A stretch of 64,000 bases of DNA from PWQG01 sp040882255 (GTDB lineage Bacteria > Pseudomonadota > Gammaproteobacteria > Pseudomonadales > Pseudohongiellaceae). Every line of letters starts with the position of its first letter. Position 1 is the first letter of the stretch. Below the pieces are notes generated by a model. That model made no database searches and was not told the origin of the DNA. It saw only the letters and a list, made by a program, of their open reading frames with translations. The stretch is from NCBI GenBank assembly GCA_040882255.1, contig JBBEBP010000016.1:496001-560000 (forward strand), read 5' to 3'. Positions 7,944-16,269 of this stretch are shown piece after piece. Made by a program: the position numbers and the translations under genes.

Positions 7944-9905
7944 TCATGGCGTGTACAGTTTCTCCAGCCAGGGTGGCGTGAAGCGTTCCTCCCCGACCAG
8001 CCGGCGGGCGTATACCAGGGACCGGTACCAGCGTCTGTCGGCCGCTGGCACGACGGCCGGGCGGGTGCTCAACGGGCTCAGGGCCGCCGGAGCATCGGTA
8101 TCGTACTGCATCAGTATGTCCAGCACACTGCGGCGGGCGCCATACGTCTCGTACAGGAACCGGCTCGCGGTTTCAGTCAGGCGGACCCGGTAATGCCGCA
8201 CCAGCGCCAGAGCCAGCTGCTCGGCGGCCCGCCCGGTATTTTCCTCCACATCCTGCGCCATCGCCTGCCCCAGACGGCGTTTTTCATGAGCACTCATTCC
8301 GGGTTCCAGGTCGCCCAGATAACTGGCGTTGGTAGCATCAATCCCCCGTTGTACTTCCGGATAGGAAAGGTGTACATGCGGCTCCAGGGCCAACGCCACC
8401 TCAACCGCGAGCTGCCTCGCGCTATCAAAGGTCAACGGCCTGTCCTCCGTGGCCTTGCGCCCGAAGCCGGCCTTGGTTTCATGTTCTTCGAGCTTCTGCT
8501 CGCGTAGATAACTGACCAGATGCCGGCACACGGCCTTGCGCTCGTCGTCTCCGAGGTCAACCACTTTCTCCAGGATGCGTACCCCCTGCCCTCTGGGACT
8601 GATGCGCAGGACCTCCGGTCCATGATGGGGCGTCTCAAGCAGCTGGTTCCATTCCTGCACGGAACTCAGAAAATCGGCATGGAAGCGGCCTATGCGCTCG
8701 TAGGCTGTATGGGCCAGACGATAGAGACGGATGGCGGTGGCCATGGCTTCCGCCTGTTCCCGCAACGCCTGGCCCACCTCTTCTTCACCCCGCCGATAGC
8801 GCCGCACCAGCGCGTAGAGACGGGCATCCATATGATGAATGGCCTCCACCACCCGATGTACCAGAGCCCCTGAAGACAGCCCTTCTGGCACATCGTTATA
8901 GCTCAGCGCATCAATCTCCACCAACCAGGATGCCAGTGCCCGCATGCGGTTGCTGGCCGACGCCTGGGCAATCCGGTAACGCGAACGCCGCCGCTCCATC
9001 CGGTCCAGGGCTTTCGCCAGGCGCCAGCGCCCGCGGTAGTTGAAAACGAGAATGGGGATCTGACGGCCACTGATCAGTTCGAAAGCCAGTGTCAACATGG
9101 ACTCCACGTCGGCCATGGTCACCAATAACAGGTTATCCTGCTCGATGGCAGCCAGCACACGTTCGACAAAGTGCTCCGTGCGCGGCACCCCGTGGTGCAG
9201 GTGGGCAACTTCCCCATGGTAACGTTGACGCAGCATGGTGGCCGCGACGGGTGAGACCTGGTGCAACTCGGCGATACGCTGCTCGAAGTCAGCTCCGTGT
9301 TCGGCGTGGACATCGCGAATGCGCGAGTACAGGCCCGCCCGGCGAAAGATGTCTATTTCCGACAGCAGCTGTCCAAGCCCTGCATCGCCGGTCAGCTCCT
9401 CGGCGGCAAAGGCCACTCCACCGGGAGCCAGGTCCACGCGTTGCAGAAGCTGTACGGCCGCTTCGCGGCGACGGGGTTCCTCCTCATAACTGCCGATCAT
9501 CAGATCTCTCACTGAAAGGATCAGATCTCCGAGCTTGTCGATGACTTCCTCGACGTCTTTCTCGGCCTGTTCGCCGGCATAGCCCCAGGTGCTGTCGTAG
9601 ACGACCTTTGCCACCAATGCGATCAGGCCGCTCAATACCGTGAAGCTGACGAAGTAGATCAGGTGCTGGGTAGGCGGCGTCTGGCCAAAGCCGATATAGT
9701 ACCCGCCATACAACCCGATGGCAGTGACCGGTCCGGCAGTCCATGCCAGCCCCAGCAGGCTGCGCGATACGCGCACCCGCCTGGCACTCCGGGCAAACTG
9801 CTCCAGGCGTTCGTTGGTTTCCCGGTCCAGGGAGACGTCATCACCTCCCGACAACCCGGCATCATCCTCGCCGGCGCGCCTGTCTGTTCGTAACGACCAC
9901 TTCAT
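7944..9905 (-). CDS. Large membrane-anchored protein of unknown function
   Basis: 653 residues from the ATG at 9905, chosen because an AGGGTGG lies upstream and a -10-like TATAGT at 9949-9944 would place the transcript start too close to the earlier ATG at 9932. Near the N-terminus are two transmembrane helices (around VSRSLLGLAWTAGPVTAIGLY and LIYFVSFTVLSGLIALVAKVV). The remaining 530 residues are cytoplasmic, mostly helical and Arg/Glu-rich, with segments such as LLVTMADVESMLTLAFELISG. I recognise no catalytic motif. It converges on the serine hydrolase gene 12 nt away. Confidence 0.55.
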   Translation of the reverse strand: MKWSLRTDRRAGEDDAGLSGGDDVSLDRETNERLEQFARSARRVRVSRSLLGLAWTAGPVTAIGLYGGYYIGFGQTPPTQHLIYFVSFTVLSGLIALVAKVVYDSTWGYAGEQAEKDVEEVIDKLGDLILSVRDLMIGSYEEEPRRREAAVQLLQRVDLAPGGVAFAAEELTGDAGLGQLLSEIDIFRRAGLYSRIRDVHAEHGADFEQRIAELHQVSPVAATMLRQRYHGEVAHLHHGVPRTEHFVERVLAAIEQDNLLLVTMADVESMLTLAFELISGRQIPILVFNYRGRWRLAKALDRMERRRSRYRIAQASASNRMRALASWLVEIDALSYNDVPEGLSSGALVHRVVEAIHHMDARLYALVRRYRRGEEEVGQALREQAEAMATAIRLYRLAHTAYERIGRFHADFLSSVQEWNQLLETPHHGPEVLRISPRGQGVRILEKVVDLGDDERKAVCRHLVSYLREQKLEEHETKAGFGRKATEDRPLTFDSARQLAVEVALALEPHVHLSYPEVQRGIDATNASYLGDLEPGMSAHEKRRLGQAMAQDVEENTGRAAEQLALALVRHYRVRLTETASRFLYETYGARRSVLDILMQYDTDAPAALSPLSTRPAVVPAADRRWYRSLVYARRLVGEERFTPPWLEKLYTP

Positions 9906-9993
9906 TCGGGCCACCCTGCCATCCACAGCCATTGGAAGGGGGTACTATACGGCCCCCTTGCAGCCATGAAAAGACACGTGCAGGACGCCTCAA

Positions 9994-10022
9994 TTGACTT
10001 TGCCGAAGCGTTGCCGTACTGT
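9994..10022 (+). promoter_or_regulatory. Sigma-70-like promoter of btuB riboswitch transcript
   Basis: TTGACT (9994-9999), exactly 17 nt, then TACTGT (10017-10022). Predicted transcription start is near 10029, immediately in front of the first conserved part of the cobalamin riboswitch, which makes the placement convincing. Confidence 0.65.
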
Positions 10023-10032
10023 CGCCGTCGCT

Positions 10033-10250
10033 TCAGGTGTCCCGCCAGAACAGTTCTGACGGGGTGAAACGGGAAGTCGGTGCGACTTCGGGCCATGCCC
10101 GATCAAATCCGACGCTGCCCCCGCAACGGTAGGCAAGCCAACTGTCTGTCACAGGCCACTGTCCGGTTCGTTCCACGAACACAGGGATGGGAAGGCGACA
10201 CGACACGATGATGTCACCGCACATCAGCTTGCAAGCCCGGAGACCGGCCT
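10033..10250 (+). promoter_or_regulatory. Cobalamin (AdoCbl) riboswitch
   Basis: The leader carries the ordered conserved blocks of the cobalamin riboswitch: the GGGTGAAACGGGAA region (10062-10075), GCCATGCCCGATCAAATCCG, the B12-box GACGCTGCCCCCGCAACGGTAGG (from 10111), and the closing arm GCAAGCCCGGAGACCGGCCTG (10231-10251). The following gene encodes a BtuB-like receptor, the usual target. In gammaproteobacteria binding of adenosylcobalamin normally blocks ribosome access of the downstream start. About 120 nt separate the aptamer end from the ATG, room for an expression platform. Confidence 0.93.
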
Positions 10251-10370
10251 GTTGCAACGGAGTCTCTGCGGCGGGCAGTGGCAGAGACCGGATCGCTCCG
10301 GCTGCGCCCCGACCGACAGAGACATGTCATTGTCCAGTCGCGCTCGGGTGAGAGTGCACGGGAGCCCATC

Positions 10371-12212
10371 ATGTCCACACGAACCATCCTTTCCACCCTG
10401 ATCGGCGGTTGCTGCCTGCTACCCGCCACCACATTGGCACAAAGTCAGCCTGAAGATACCGGCGCCGGCCAGGAAATCCTGGTCACCGCGCATCGACTGC
10501 CCGAGCTGCAATCGGAGACCCTGGCCGCCACCAGCGTCATCACCCGCGAGGATATCACTGCCAGCCAGCCCCGGGATCTGTTTGAATTGCTGGGTACCCG
10601 GGCCGGCATCCAGACGACCCGCACGGGAAGTCACGGGGCGCAGACCAGCCTGTTCCTGCGCGGCAGCGAGTCCGACCACACCCTGGTCCTGCTGGACGGG
10701 GTGCGTATCAACACCGCCAGTGACGGCTTCGCCCGACTGGAGCACCTGGCGCCTGCCCAGATCGAGCGCATCGAGATTGTGCGGGGACCGCACTCCAGCC
10801 TGTATGGCAGTAACGCCATGGGCGGCGTGATCCAGATATTTACACGCCGCCCCGACGGCGATGACGACTCCGGAATTTCAGGCAATCTCGATGCCGGCAT
10901 GGGAACGGAACGTTCCCTTGAAACCCGGGCCGGGCTCGACCTGCGCTCCGGCGCTACCCACGCCAGCCTTGACGTCAGTCACCAACAGACCGACGGCATC
11001 CGGCCACGCAATGCACCGACGCCAAGCACCGAGCGCAGCGCCTACGACAATACGGCGGCGACCCTCAATCTCGCCCACCAGCTACCGTCCGGGGGCGAGG
11101 TGAACGCTTCCTGGACCGGCGGCGACGCATCACTGACCTTCGATGGGGGCGAAACCGACACCACCCACCACACTGTGCAGGCCGCCGCCGAGCTGCCGAT
11201 GACGGAACGCTGGCAAACACGACTGCAGCTCAGCCACTTCCGCGACGACAGTCTGACACGGGGCAACAATCCCGCACGCAGCCAAACCGACCGCCTCTCC
11301 TTCACATGGCAGAATCGCTTCAGCGTGGCAGACGGCGATGATCTCGTACTGGGCGCGGATCACGATGACGATGCACTGCTGTACCAGAGCAGCGGCGCCC
11401 GGCAGGCCGATACCGAAAGGAGCAACACCGGTCTGTTCGCCGTCTACGGTGGCAGCATGGGTGCGCTGGACACAACCGTATCCGTCCGGCACGACGACAA
11501 TGAGCAGTTCGGCGGAGAGACCACCGGCCGGCTGGCCCTGGGTACCACACTGGGCGACAATACCCGTCTGCGTGCCGCATGGGGCTCGGCTTTCAAGGCA
11601 CCCAACCTGGTGGACCTGTACGTGGATTTCCCGGATTTCTTTTTCTTTGCCAACCCGGAACTGGAGCCGGAAACGGCAGAGAATATCGAACTGGGTGTCG
11701 ATTCCCGCTGGCTGGCCACCGACTGGTCACTGTCCGTGTTCCGCAACGACATTGATGACCTGATCACCACCAATGCGTCATTCGACAGCCTGACCAATAT
11801 CGGTGAAGCGCGGATCCGCGGTCTCGAGGTGTCCGCCGGCATGCAACTGCTGGGCTGGTCCGTCAACGCCGAGCTGACCCTGCTGGATCATGAGGACAGG
11901 AGCTCCGGAGAACCACTGGCGCGCCGCCCGGATGAGATGTTCTCACTGTCCCTGGACCGGCAACTGTCGCGCTGGCACCTGCATCTGGACTGGCAAGTCC
12001 GTGGAGCCCAACGCGATCTCGACCCGGTCACTTTCGGGCCATCTGAGGTGGCGGGCAACGGCATCGTCAACACCACCCTGTCGTACCGGATGGCCGATCA
12101 ACTGGATCTGCGCCTGAAAGTGGGTAACGTGTTCGACAAGGAGTACGAAGTGGTGGACGGCTACAACATGCATGGACGAACCGCCATGTTCAGCACCCGG
12201 CTGACGTTCTGA
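10371..12212 (+). CDS. btuB: TonB-dependent vitamin B12 receptor (BtuB-like)
   Basis: 613 residues from the ATG at 10371, which begins a good signal peptide (MSTRTILSTLIGG, cleavage near LAQ-S); the frame is open further upstream but that lies inside the leader. A TonB box-like EILVTAHR is at residues 35-42, followed by the plug domain (LLGTRAGIQTTRTG, RIEIVRGPHSSLYGSNAMGGVIQI). The rest is a beta-barrel that ends in the outer-membrane signature with a terminal Phe (FSTRLTF). Length matches E. coli BtuB (614). The upstream cobalamin riboswitch supports cobalamin as the ligand. No BtuCDF genes are in the window. Confidence 0.9.
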   Translation: MSTRTILSTLIGGCCLLPATTLAQSQPEDTGAGQEILVTAHRLPELQSETLAATSVITREDITASQPRDLFELLGTRAGIQTTRTGSHGAQTSLFLRGSESDHTLVLLDGVRINTASDGFARLEHLAPAQIERIEIVRGPHSSLYGSNAMGGVIQIFTRRPDGDDDSGISGNLDAGMGTERSLETRAGLDLRSGATHASLDVSHQQTDGIRPRNAPTPSTERSAYDNTAATLNLAHQLPSGGEVNASWTGGDASLTFDGGETDTTHHTVQAAAELPMTERWQTRLQLSHFRDDSLTRGNNPARSQTDRLSFTWQNRFSVADGDDLVLGADHDDDALLYQSSGARQADTERSNTGLFAVYGGSMGALDTTVSVRHDDNEQFGGETTGRLALGTTLGDNTRLRAAWGSAFKAPNLVDLYVDFPDFFFFANPELEPETAENIELGVDSRWLATDWSLSVFRNDIDDLITTNASFDSLTNIGEARIRGLEVSAGMQLLGWSVNAELTLLDHEDRSSGEPLARRPDEMFSLSLDRQLSRWHLHLDWQVRGAQRDLDPVTFGPSEVAGNGIVNTTLSYRMADQLDLRLKVGNVFDKEYEVVDGYNMHGRTAMFSTRLTF

Positions 12213-12229
12213 GACGGGAACTGTATCCG

Positions 12230-13426
12230 TCAGGCCGCATCCGCTGACACCACCACCAGACGGTTGCGGCCTTCATCCTTGCCCCGGTATAGCGCCATGT
12301 CCACCGTCCTGAGGGCATCGTTGAGGGAATCCGTTTCCGGCCTGATGGTGGTCAGTGCGAATGTGGCAGTCACGCTGACCACCTCGCCGGCCAAAACGGA
12401 GGTGCGCTCGGCCAGCTGATGACGCAGGCGTTCGATGGTCGTTTTTGCCTCGCCAGTGGCTGTATCCGGCAGCAACAGCATAAATTCCTCGCCACCAAGC
12501 CGGGCGACCACATCGGTCTGACGCATGGCATCACGCAGAAATCCGGCCACATTCTGCAGCACGATATCTCCGCACTCATGCCCGTAACGGTCGTTGATCT
12601 CCTTGAAAAAATCCAGGTCAACCATGACGAGCGTCAAAGGCGAACCCGTCCGGCCGGCGCGTTGCCGTTCCCGCTCGTACAGCTCTTCGAAATGCCGCCG
12701 GTTGTACAATCCGGTCAACGGATCGGTGATAGCCTGGTATTTCAGTTCCCGTTCCAGTTGTTTGCGTTGCTCAATCTCGCCGACCAGTTGCGCATTGACG
12801 TCCTCCGCCTTGCATAACAGTACATACTGTTCGCGCTGCGTCCGGTGCAGTCGATACGCGCCGGCATGCCCGAGGGCGGAGGGGATCACCAGCAGCATGA
12901 ACAGTCCAGCCTGGGCGCTGTCGGACATACCGACCAGCCACATTGTCGCCATCATGCCGGCGATGCCGGAGAGCACCGCGAATGCGGCCGTAACAAGCCG
13001 GTTGGGAATGAATACATAGGTGGCGATCAGCAACACCATCATGGCGCCGACGTTATAGAGGGTAAGTTCCGGTCGTAAGAGAAAAATCAGCAAGAATGCC
13101 GCGAAGCCCATCACTTCCATGAATGTCACGGCGTAGCCATCGGTGATATGGGAGGGAGAGCGGTACGAATGGAGGATCACCAGCAGCAACCCGGCAATCA
13201 CCACCAGCCGGCTGACCAGCAATAACTGACCGCCCGGATCAAAGCCGTAGAACCGGTAGTCGAACCAGCACACCAGCACCAGCACGGCGATCCAGCCCCA
13301 CAGCGCACCACGCAGATGGCGGGCCATGCTGTCGGCGGTATGGGCGCGGAAACCGGCTTCGGTCTGTGGGTCGGTGAATTCCGCCGTCAGCGGAGAGATA
13401 TGCCAGACGTCAGTATTTCGGGTCAT
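12230..13426 (-). CDS. Membrane diguanylate cyclase (GGDEF)
   Basis: 398 residues. The N-terminal half has about six transmembrane helices (from LRGALWGWIAVLVLVCW to LFMLLVIPSALGHAGA), then a short coiled coil (VNAQLVGEIEQRKQLEREL) and a C-terminal GGDEF domain. The active site is intact (RLGGEEFMLLLPD), and DPLTGLYNRRHF and DLDFFKEINDRYGH mark the nucleotide and metal sites. An RQTD inhibitory site sits five residues before GGEEF, so product feedback by c-di-GMP is expected. It should make c-di-GMP in response to an unknown membrane signal. It diverges from the GST operon. Confidence 0.9.
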   Translation of the reverse strand: MTRNTDVWHISPLTAEFTDPQTEAGFRAHTADSMARHLRGALWGWIAVLVLVCWFDYRFYGFDPGGQLLLVSRLVVIAGLLLVILHSYRSPSHITDGYAVTFMEVMGFAAFLLIFLLRPELTLYNVGAMMVLLIATYVFIPNRLVTAAFAVLSGIAGMMATMWLVGMSDSAQAGLFMLLVIPSALGHAGAYRLHRTQREQYVLLCKAEDVNAQLVGEIEQRKQLERELKYQAITDPLTGLYNRRHFEELYERERQRAGRTGSPLTLVMVDLDFFKEINDRYGHECGDIVLQNVAGFLRDAMRQTDVVARLGGEEFMLLLPDTATGEAKTTIERLRHQLAERTSVLAGEVVSVTATFALTTIRPETDSLNDALRTVDMALYRGKDEGRNRLVVVSADAA

Positions 13427-13580
13427 CGTTCTTTTTAAACCTCTCAGTATATACTAACGGATAATTCGCGATGAGTGTAGTTTGCCGGCCCGTGCCGCCC
13501 GGCGCTCTGGTAAAACACCACCCTGCTGCGCCATAATCCCTTCCTGAATTCTGTCATCGACCATGAGTCTGGAGTATCGA

Positions 13581-14198
13581 ATGAAACTGTACGAAACCCG
13601 CATTGCGCCCAACCCGAGACGCGTACGGATGTTCCTGGCAGAGAAAGGTCTGCTGGAAAATATAGAGTGCGTGGAAGTCGACCTGCAGAAAGGCGAGAAC
13701 CTGACTGCGGAATTTGGTGCCCGCAATCCCATGAAAAAGGTACCTGTACTCGAGCTGGATGAAGGGGACTGCATCGCGGAGACCATGGCAATCTGCCGCT
13801 ACTTCGAGCTTCAGTACCCGGACAGTACGCCGTTGCTGGGGCGCGGAGCCCGCGAAGTGGCCCATATTGAGCAATGGACCCGATGGATCGATTTTTATTT
13901 CATGATGCCCACCGGCATGTGCTTCCAGCACAGCAGCGGATACTTCAAGGACCGCATGACGCCGTTACCCGAGTGGGGCGAGGAATGCCGCAAGGGCATC
14001 CACCGCTTCCTGTCCTTCCTGGAAAAGCACCTGGAAAACCGGGAGTGGATTGTCGGCGATACGCTGACAGCCGCTGATATCAACGCCTTCGTGACACTGG
14101 AATTCAACAAGGTCAACGACATCCGCCTGGAGCCGGACCAAAAGAACCTGGCAGCCTGGCACGAAAGAATACGCCAGCGCGAATCGGCCACCGCCTGA
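13581..14198 (+). CDS. Glutathione S-transferase family protein
   Basis: 205 residues from the ATG at 13581, chosen over an in-frame ATG at 13563 because GGAG lies 7 nt before it. The N-terminal thioredoxin-like domain runs MKLYETRIAPNPRRVRMFLAEKG with NPMKKVPVLEL (the cis-Pro glutathione-binding turn) and IAETMAICRYFE (the gamma-glutamyl contact). The helical C-terminal domain includes EWIVGDTLTAADINAFV. First gene of an operon with a ferredoxin and a P450, spaced 8 nt from the next start. It may detoxify reactive products of the oxygenase, but this is inferred from context. Confidence 0.85.
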   Translation: MKLYETRIAPNPRRVRMFLAEKGLLENIECVEVDLQKGENLTAEFGARNPMKKVPVLELDEGDCIAETMAICRYFELQYPDSTPLLGRGAREVAHIEQWTRWIDFYFMMPTGMCFQHSSGYFKDRMTPLPEWGEECRKGIHRFLSFLEKHLENREWIVGDTLTAADINAFVTLEFNKVNDIRLEPDQKNLAAWHERIRQRESATA

Positions 14199-14206
14199 GA
14201 GGAAAC

Positions 14207-14527
14207 ATGGCACGCATCACTTTCATCGAGTATAACGGTACTGAACACCAGGTCGATGCCGAGCCGGGCCAGAGCGTCATGCTGGCTGCCATCAACAACA
14301 TGGTGCCCGGCATCGATGCCGATTGCGGGGGCGCCTGCTCCTGCGGAACCTGCCATGTATTCGTGGCCCCGGACTGGACCGCCGCAACCGGTGAAGCCGG
14401 GGAGTACGAGGAACCCATGCTGGACCTGAATCCCGACCGGCGCCCCGAATCGAGGCTGTCCTGTCAGATCACGGTCACTGAAGCACTGGACGGCCTGGTG
14501 GTACGATTGCCCGAGTTCCAGTTCTAG
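14207..14527 (+). CDS. 2Fe-2S ferredoxin, adrenodoxin type
   Basis: 106 residues. The cluster ligands are Cys40, Cys46, Cys49 and Cys86 in the spacing C-x5-C-x2-C-x36-C (DCGGACSCGTCHVFV and RLSCQITV), the vertebrate-type/adrenodoxin arrangement typical of redox partners of bacterial P450s. It would pass single electrons from a ferredoxin reductase to the CYP153-like enzyme encoded next. No reductase gene is present in the operon or elsewhere in this window. Confidence 0.92.
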   Translation: MARITFIEYNGTEHQVDAEPGQSVMLAAINNMVPGIDADCGGACSCGTCHVFVAPDWTAATGEAGEYEEPMLDLNPDRRPESRLSCQITVTEALDGLVVRLPEFQF

Positions 14528-14541
14528 AAGGAGCAACAGTG

Positions 14542-15807
14542 ATGGCGGACGCAGCGGCGGCCACACGCAGGCAGAGCGAACGCAGCATGGTGGGCCGCGA
14601 CCCCTGGACCATGCCGCTGGAAGAGATCGACCTGGCTCACCCCGGTATCTGGGAAGCCGGCGAATACCTGCCTTTCCTGGCACGTCTGCGGCGCGATGCA
14701 CCCGTGCACTACTGCGCCAGCTCGGCGGTCGGCCCCTACTGGTCAGTGACCCGTTACCACGACATCATGGCAGTGGAAGCCGATACCGCGACGTTCTCCT
14801 CGGAGCCCACCATCGGAATCGTGGATGTCATTCCCGAGTATACGCTGCCCATGTTCATCGCCATGGACCCGCCCCGCCACGATGAACAACGCAAGGTAGT
14901 CCAGGGCGCGGTGGCCCCGGCCAACCTGAAGAACCTGGAAGGGCTGATCCGGGAGCGGGTCAGCGCCATCCTGGACGATCTCCCCCTGGACAGCAGCTTC
15001 AACTGGGTGGACCGGGTGTCCCGGGAGTTGACCACGCAGATGCTGGCCACCCTGTTCGGCTTCCCGTTCGAGGAACGCCACAAACTGCCCTACTGGTCCG
15101 ATGTGGCCACGGCCATACCGGGCGCCGGTGTCATCGACAGCTACGAGGAGGGGTATCAGATCCTGCAGGAATGCCTGGCGTACTTCAGTCGTCTGTGGCG
15201 GGAGCGCGCCGCCCGTCCTCCCGGCGATGACCTGATTTCGATGCTCGCGCACGGCGAAGCCACCCGCAACCTGTCGCCCCGCGAGTTCCTGGGCAACCTG
15301 GTCCTGCTGATCGTGGGTGGCAACGACACCACGCGAAACTCCATCAGTGGCGGCGTGCTGGCCCTGAACGAGTTCCCGGAGGAGTACCGGAAACTGCGGG
15401 ACAATCCGGCGCTGATTCCCGGCATGGTATCGGAGATCGTCCGCTGGCAGACACCCCTGGCCTACATGCGCCGCACCGCCACCCGGGACACGGAACTGGG
15501 GGGAGAACGCATCCGCAAGGGTGACAAGGTGGTATTGTGGTACGCCTCGGCCAACCGCGATGAACGCGCCGTCGAGGAGCCCGACCGTTTCATCATCGAC
15601 CGGCCCCGGGTCCGCCAGCACCTCTCCTTCGGCACCGGCATCCACCGCTGCATGGGTAACCGGCTGGCGGAAATGCAGCTGCGCATTCTCTGGGAGGAGA
15701 TTCTGCAGCGCTTCCACACCGTCGAAGTGACAGGGAACCCGGTGCGGATTTACTCCAGTTTTGTCAAAGGGTACAGTGAACTGCCCGTTCGGGTTCACCC
15801 CCGCTGA
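14542..15807 (+). CDS. Cytochrome P450, CYP153-like alkane/fatty-acid terminal hydroxylase
   Basis: 421 residues from the ATG at 14542 (AAGGAG 8 nt before it; a GTG directly upstream is the alternative). The I-helix oxygen-activation motif is LLIVGGNDTTRNS (about 254-267), the K-helix ExxR is EIVR (298-301), and the heme-binding loop is LSFGTGIHRCMGNRLAE with Cys370. The GGNDTTRNS and HRCMGNRLAEMQLRILWEE wording is characteristic of the CYP153 family of soluble bacterial P450s that hydroxylate the terminal carbon of medium-chain alkanes, fatty acids or cyclic alkanes. Ferredoxin is encoded just upstream. Family confident, exact substrate not. Confidence 0.88.
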   Translation: MADAAAATRRQSERSMVGRDPWTMPLEEIDLAHPGIWEAGEYLPFLARLRRDAPVHYCASSAVGPYWSVTRYHDIMAVEADTATFSSEPTIGIVDVIPEYTLPMFIAMDPPRHDEQRKVVQGAVAPANLKNLEGLIRERVSAILDDLPLDSSFNWVDRVSRELTTQMLATLFGFPFEERHKLPYWSDVATAIPGAGVIDSYEEGYQILQECLAYFSRLWRERAARPPGDDLISMLAHGEATRNLSPREFLGNLVLLIVGGNDTTRNSISGGVLALNEFPEEYRKLRDNPALIPGMVSEIVRWQTPLAYMRRTATRDTELGGERIRKGDKVVLWYASANRDERAVEEPDRFIIDRPRVRQHLSFGTGIHRCMGNRLAEMQLRILWEEILQRFHTVEVTGNPVRIYSSFVKGYSELPVRVHPR

Positions 15808-15824
15808 ATCGAGGATCTCCCAGC

Positions 15825-16241
15825 ATGTCTGAAGAACTCCGCACCACCATGCCGGGCTGGCTGAAATGGCTGGTCACCGGCATCTGTCTGGCCGTGGTCC
15901 TTGCCGTACTCTGGCAACTGGCGCCTCGCAGCGCGTTCCCCAGCGATCTGGCGCTCACCGGCCAGGGCAGGCCGGCGCTGGTCATGGTGCGCGATGTAGG
16001 GATCATGGGCGGAGAGCAGGTCATGGAGCGGATGGAAGCCATCTATCCGGAATACGAACAGCGCATGGACTTCCTGGTGGTACAGACCGGCCATCCGGAC
16101 GGGCTGGCATTCGCGGACCAGCATGAGGCCGGTGATGGAACTGTGGTATTGCTGGATGGGCAGGGCGAAGCGCTCGCCACAATGTCGCGCCCCTCCTCCG
16201 AGGAGGAATTGATCCGGTTCATCGACAACGGGCTGCGCTAG
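15825..16241 (+). CDS. Membrane-anchored thioredoxin-fold protein lacking CxxC
   Basis: 138 residues: a single N-terminal transmembrane helix (about 12-31, LKWLVTGICLAVVLAVLWQL), then a short domain of about 100 residues with the beta-alpha-beta pattern of a thioredoxin fold (RPALVMVRDVGIMGGEQVMERM, MDFLVVQTGH, GTVVLLDGQGE). The place where a CxxC would be is VGIMGG and the protein has no Cys in its soluble part, so it is not a redox thioredoxin. It follows the P450 by 17 nt and is probably in the same transcript. Function unknown. Confidence 0.6.
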   Translation: MSEELRTTMPGWLKWLVTGICLAVVLAVLWQLAPRSAFPSDLALTGQGRPALVMVRDVGIMGGEQVMERMEAIYPEYEQRMDFLVVQTGHPDGLAFADQHEAGDGTVVLLDGQGEALATMSRPSSEEELIRFIDNGLR

Positions 16242-16269
16242 AACCTCCCGCGCGGCACACATGCGGCTG

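Noticed and set aside
10033..10257. Short frames inside the btuB leader
   Set aside because: The same nucleotides form the conserved blocks of the cobalamin riboswitch, which explains the sequence better.
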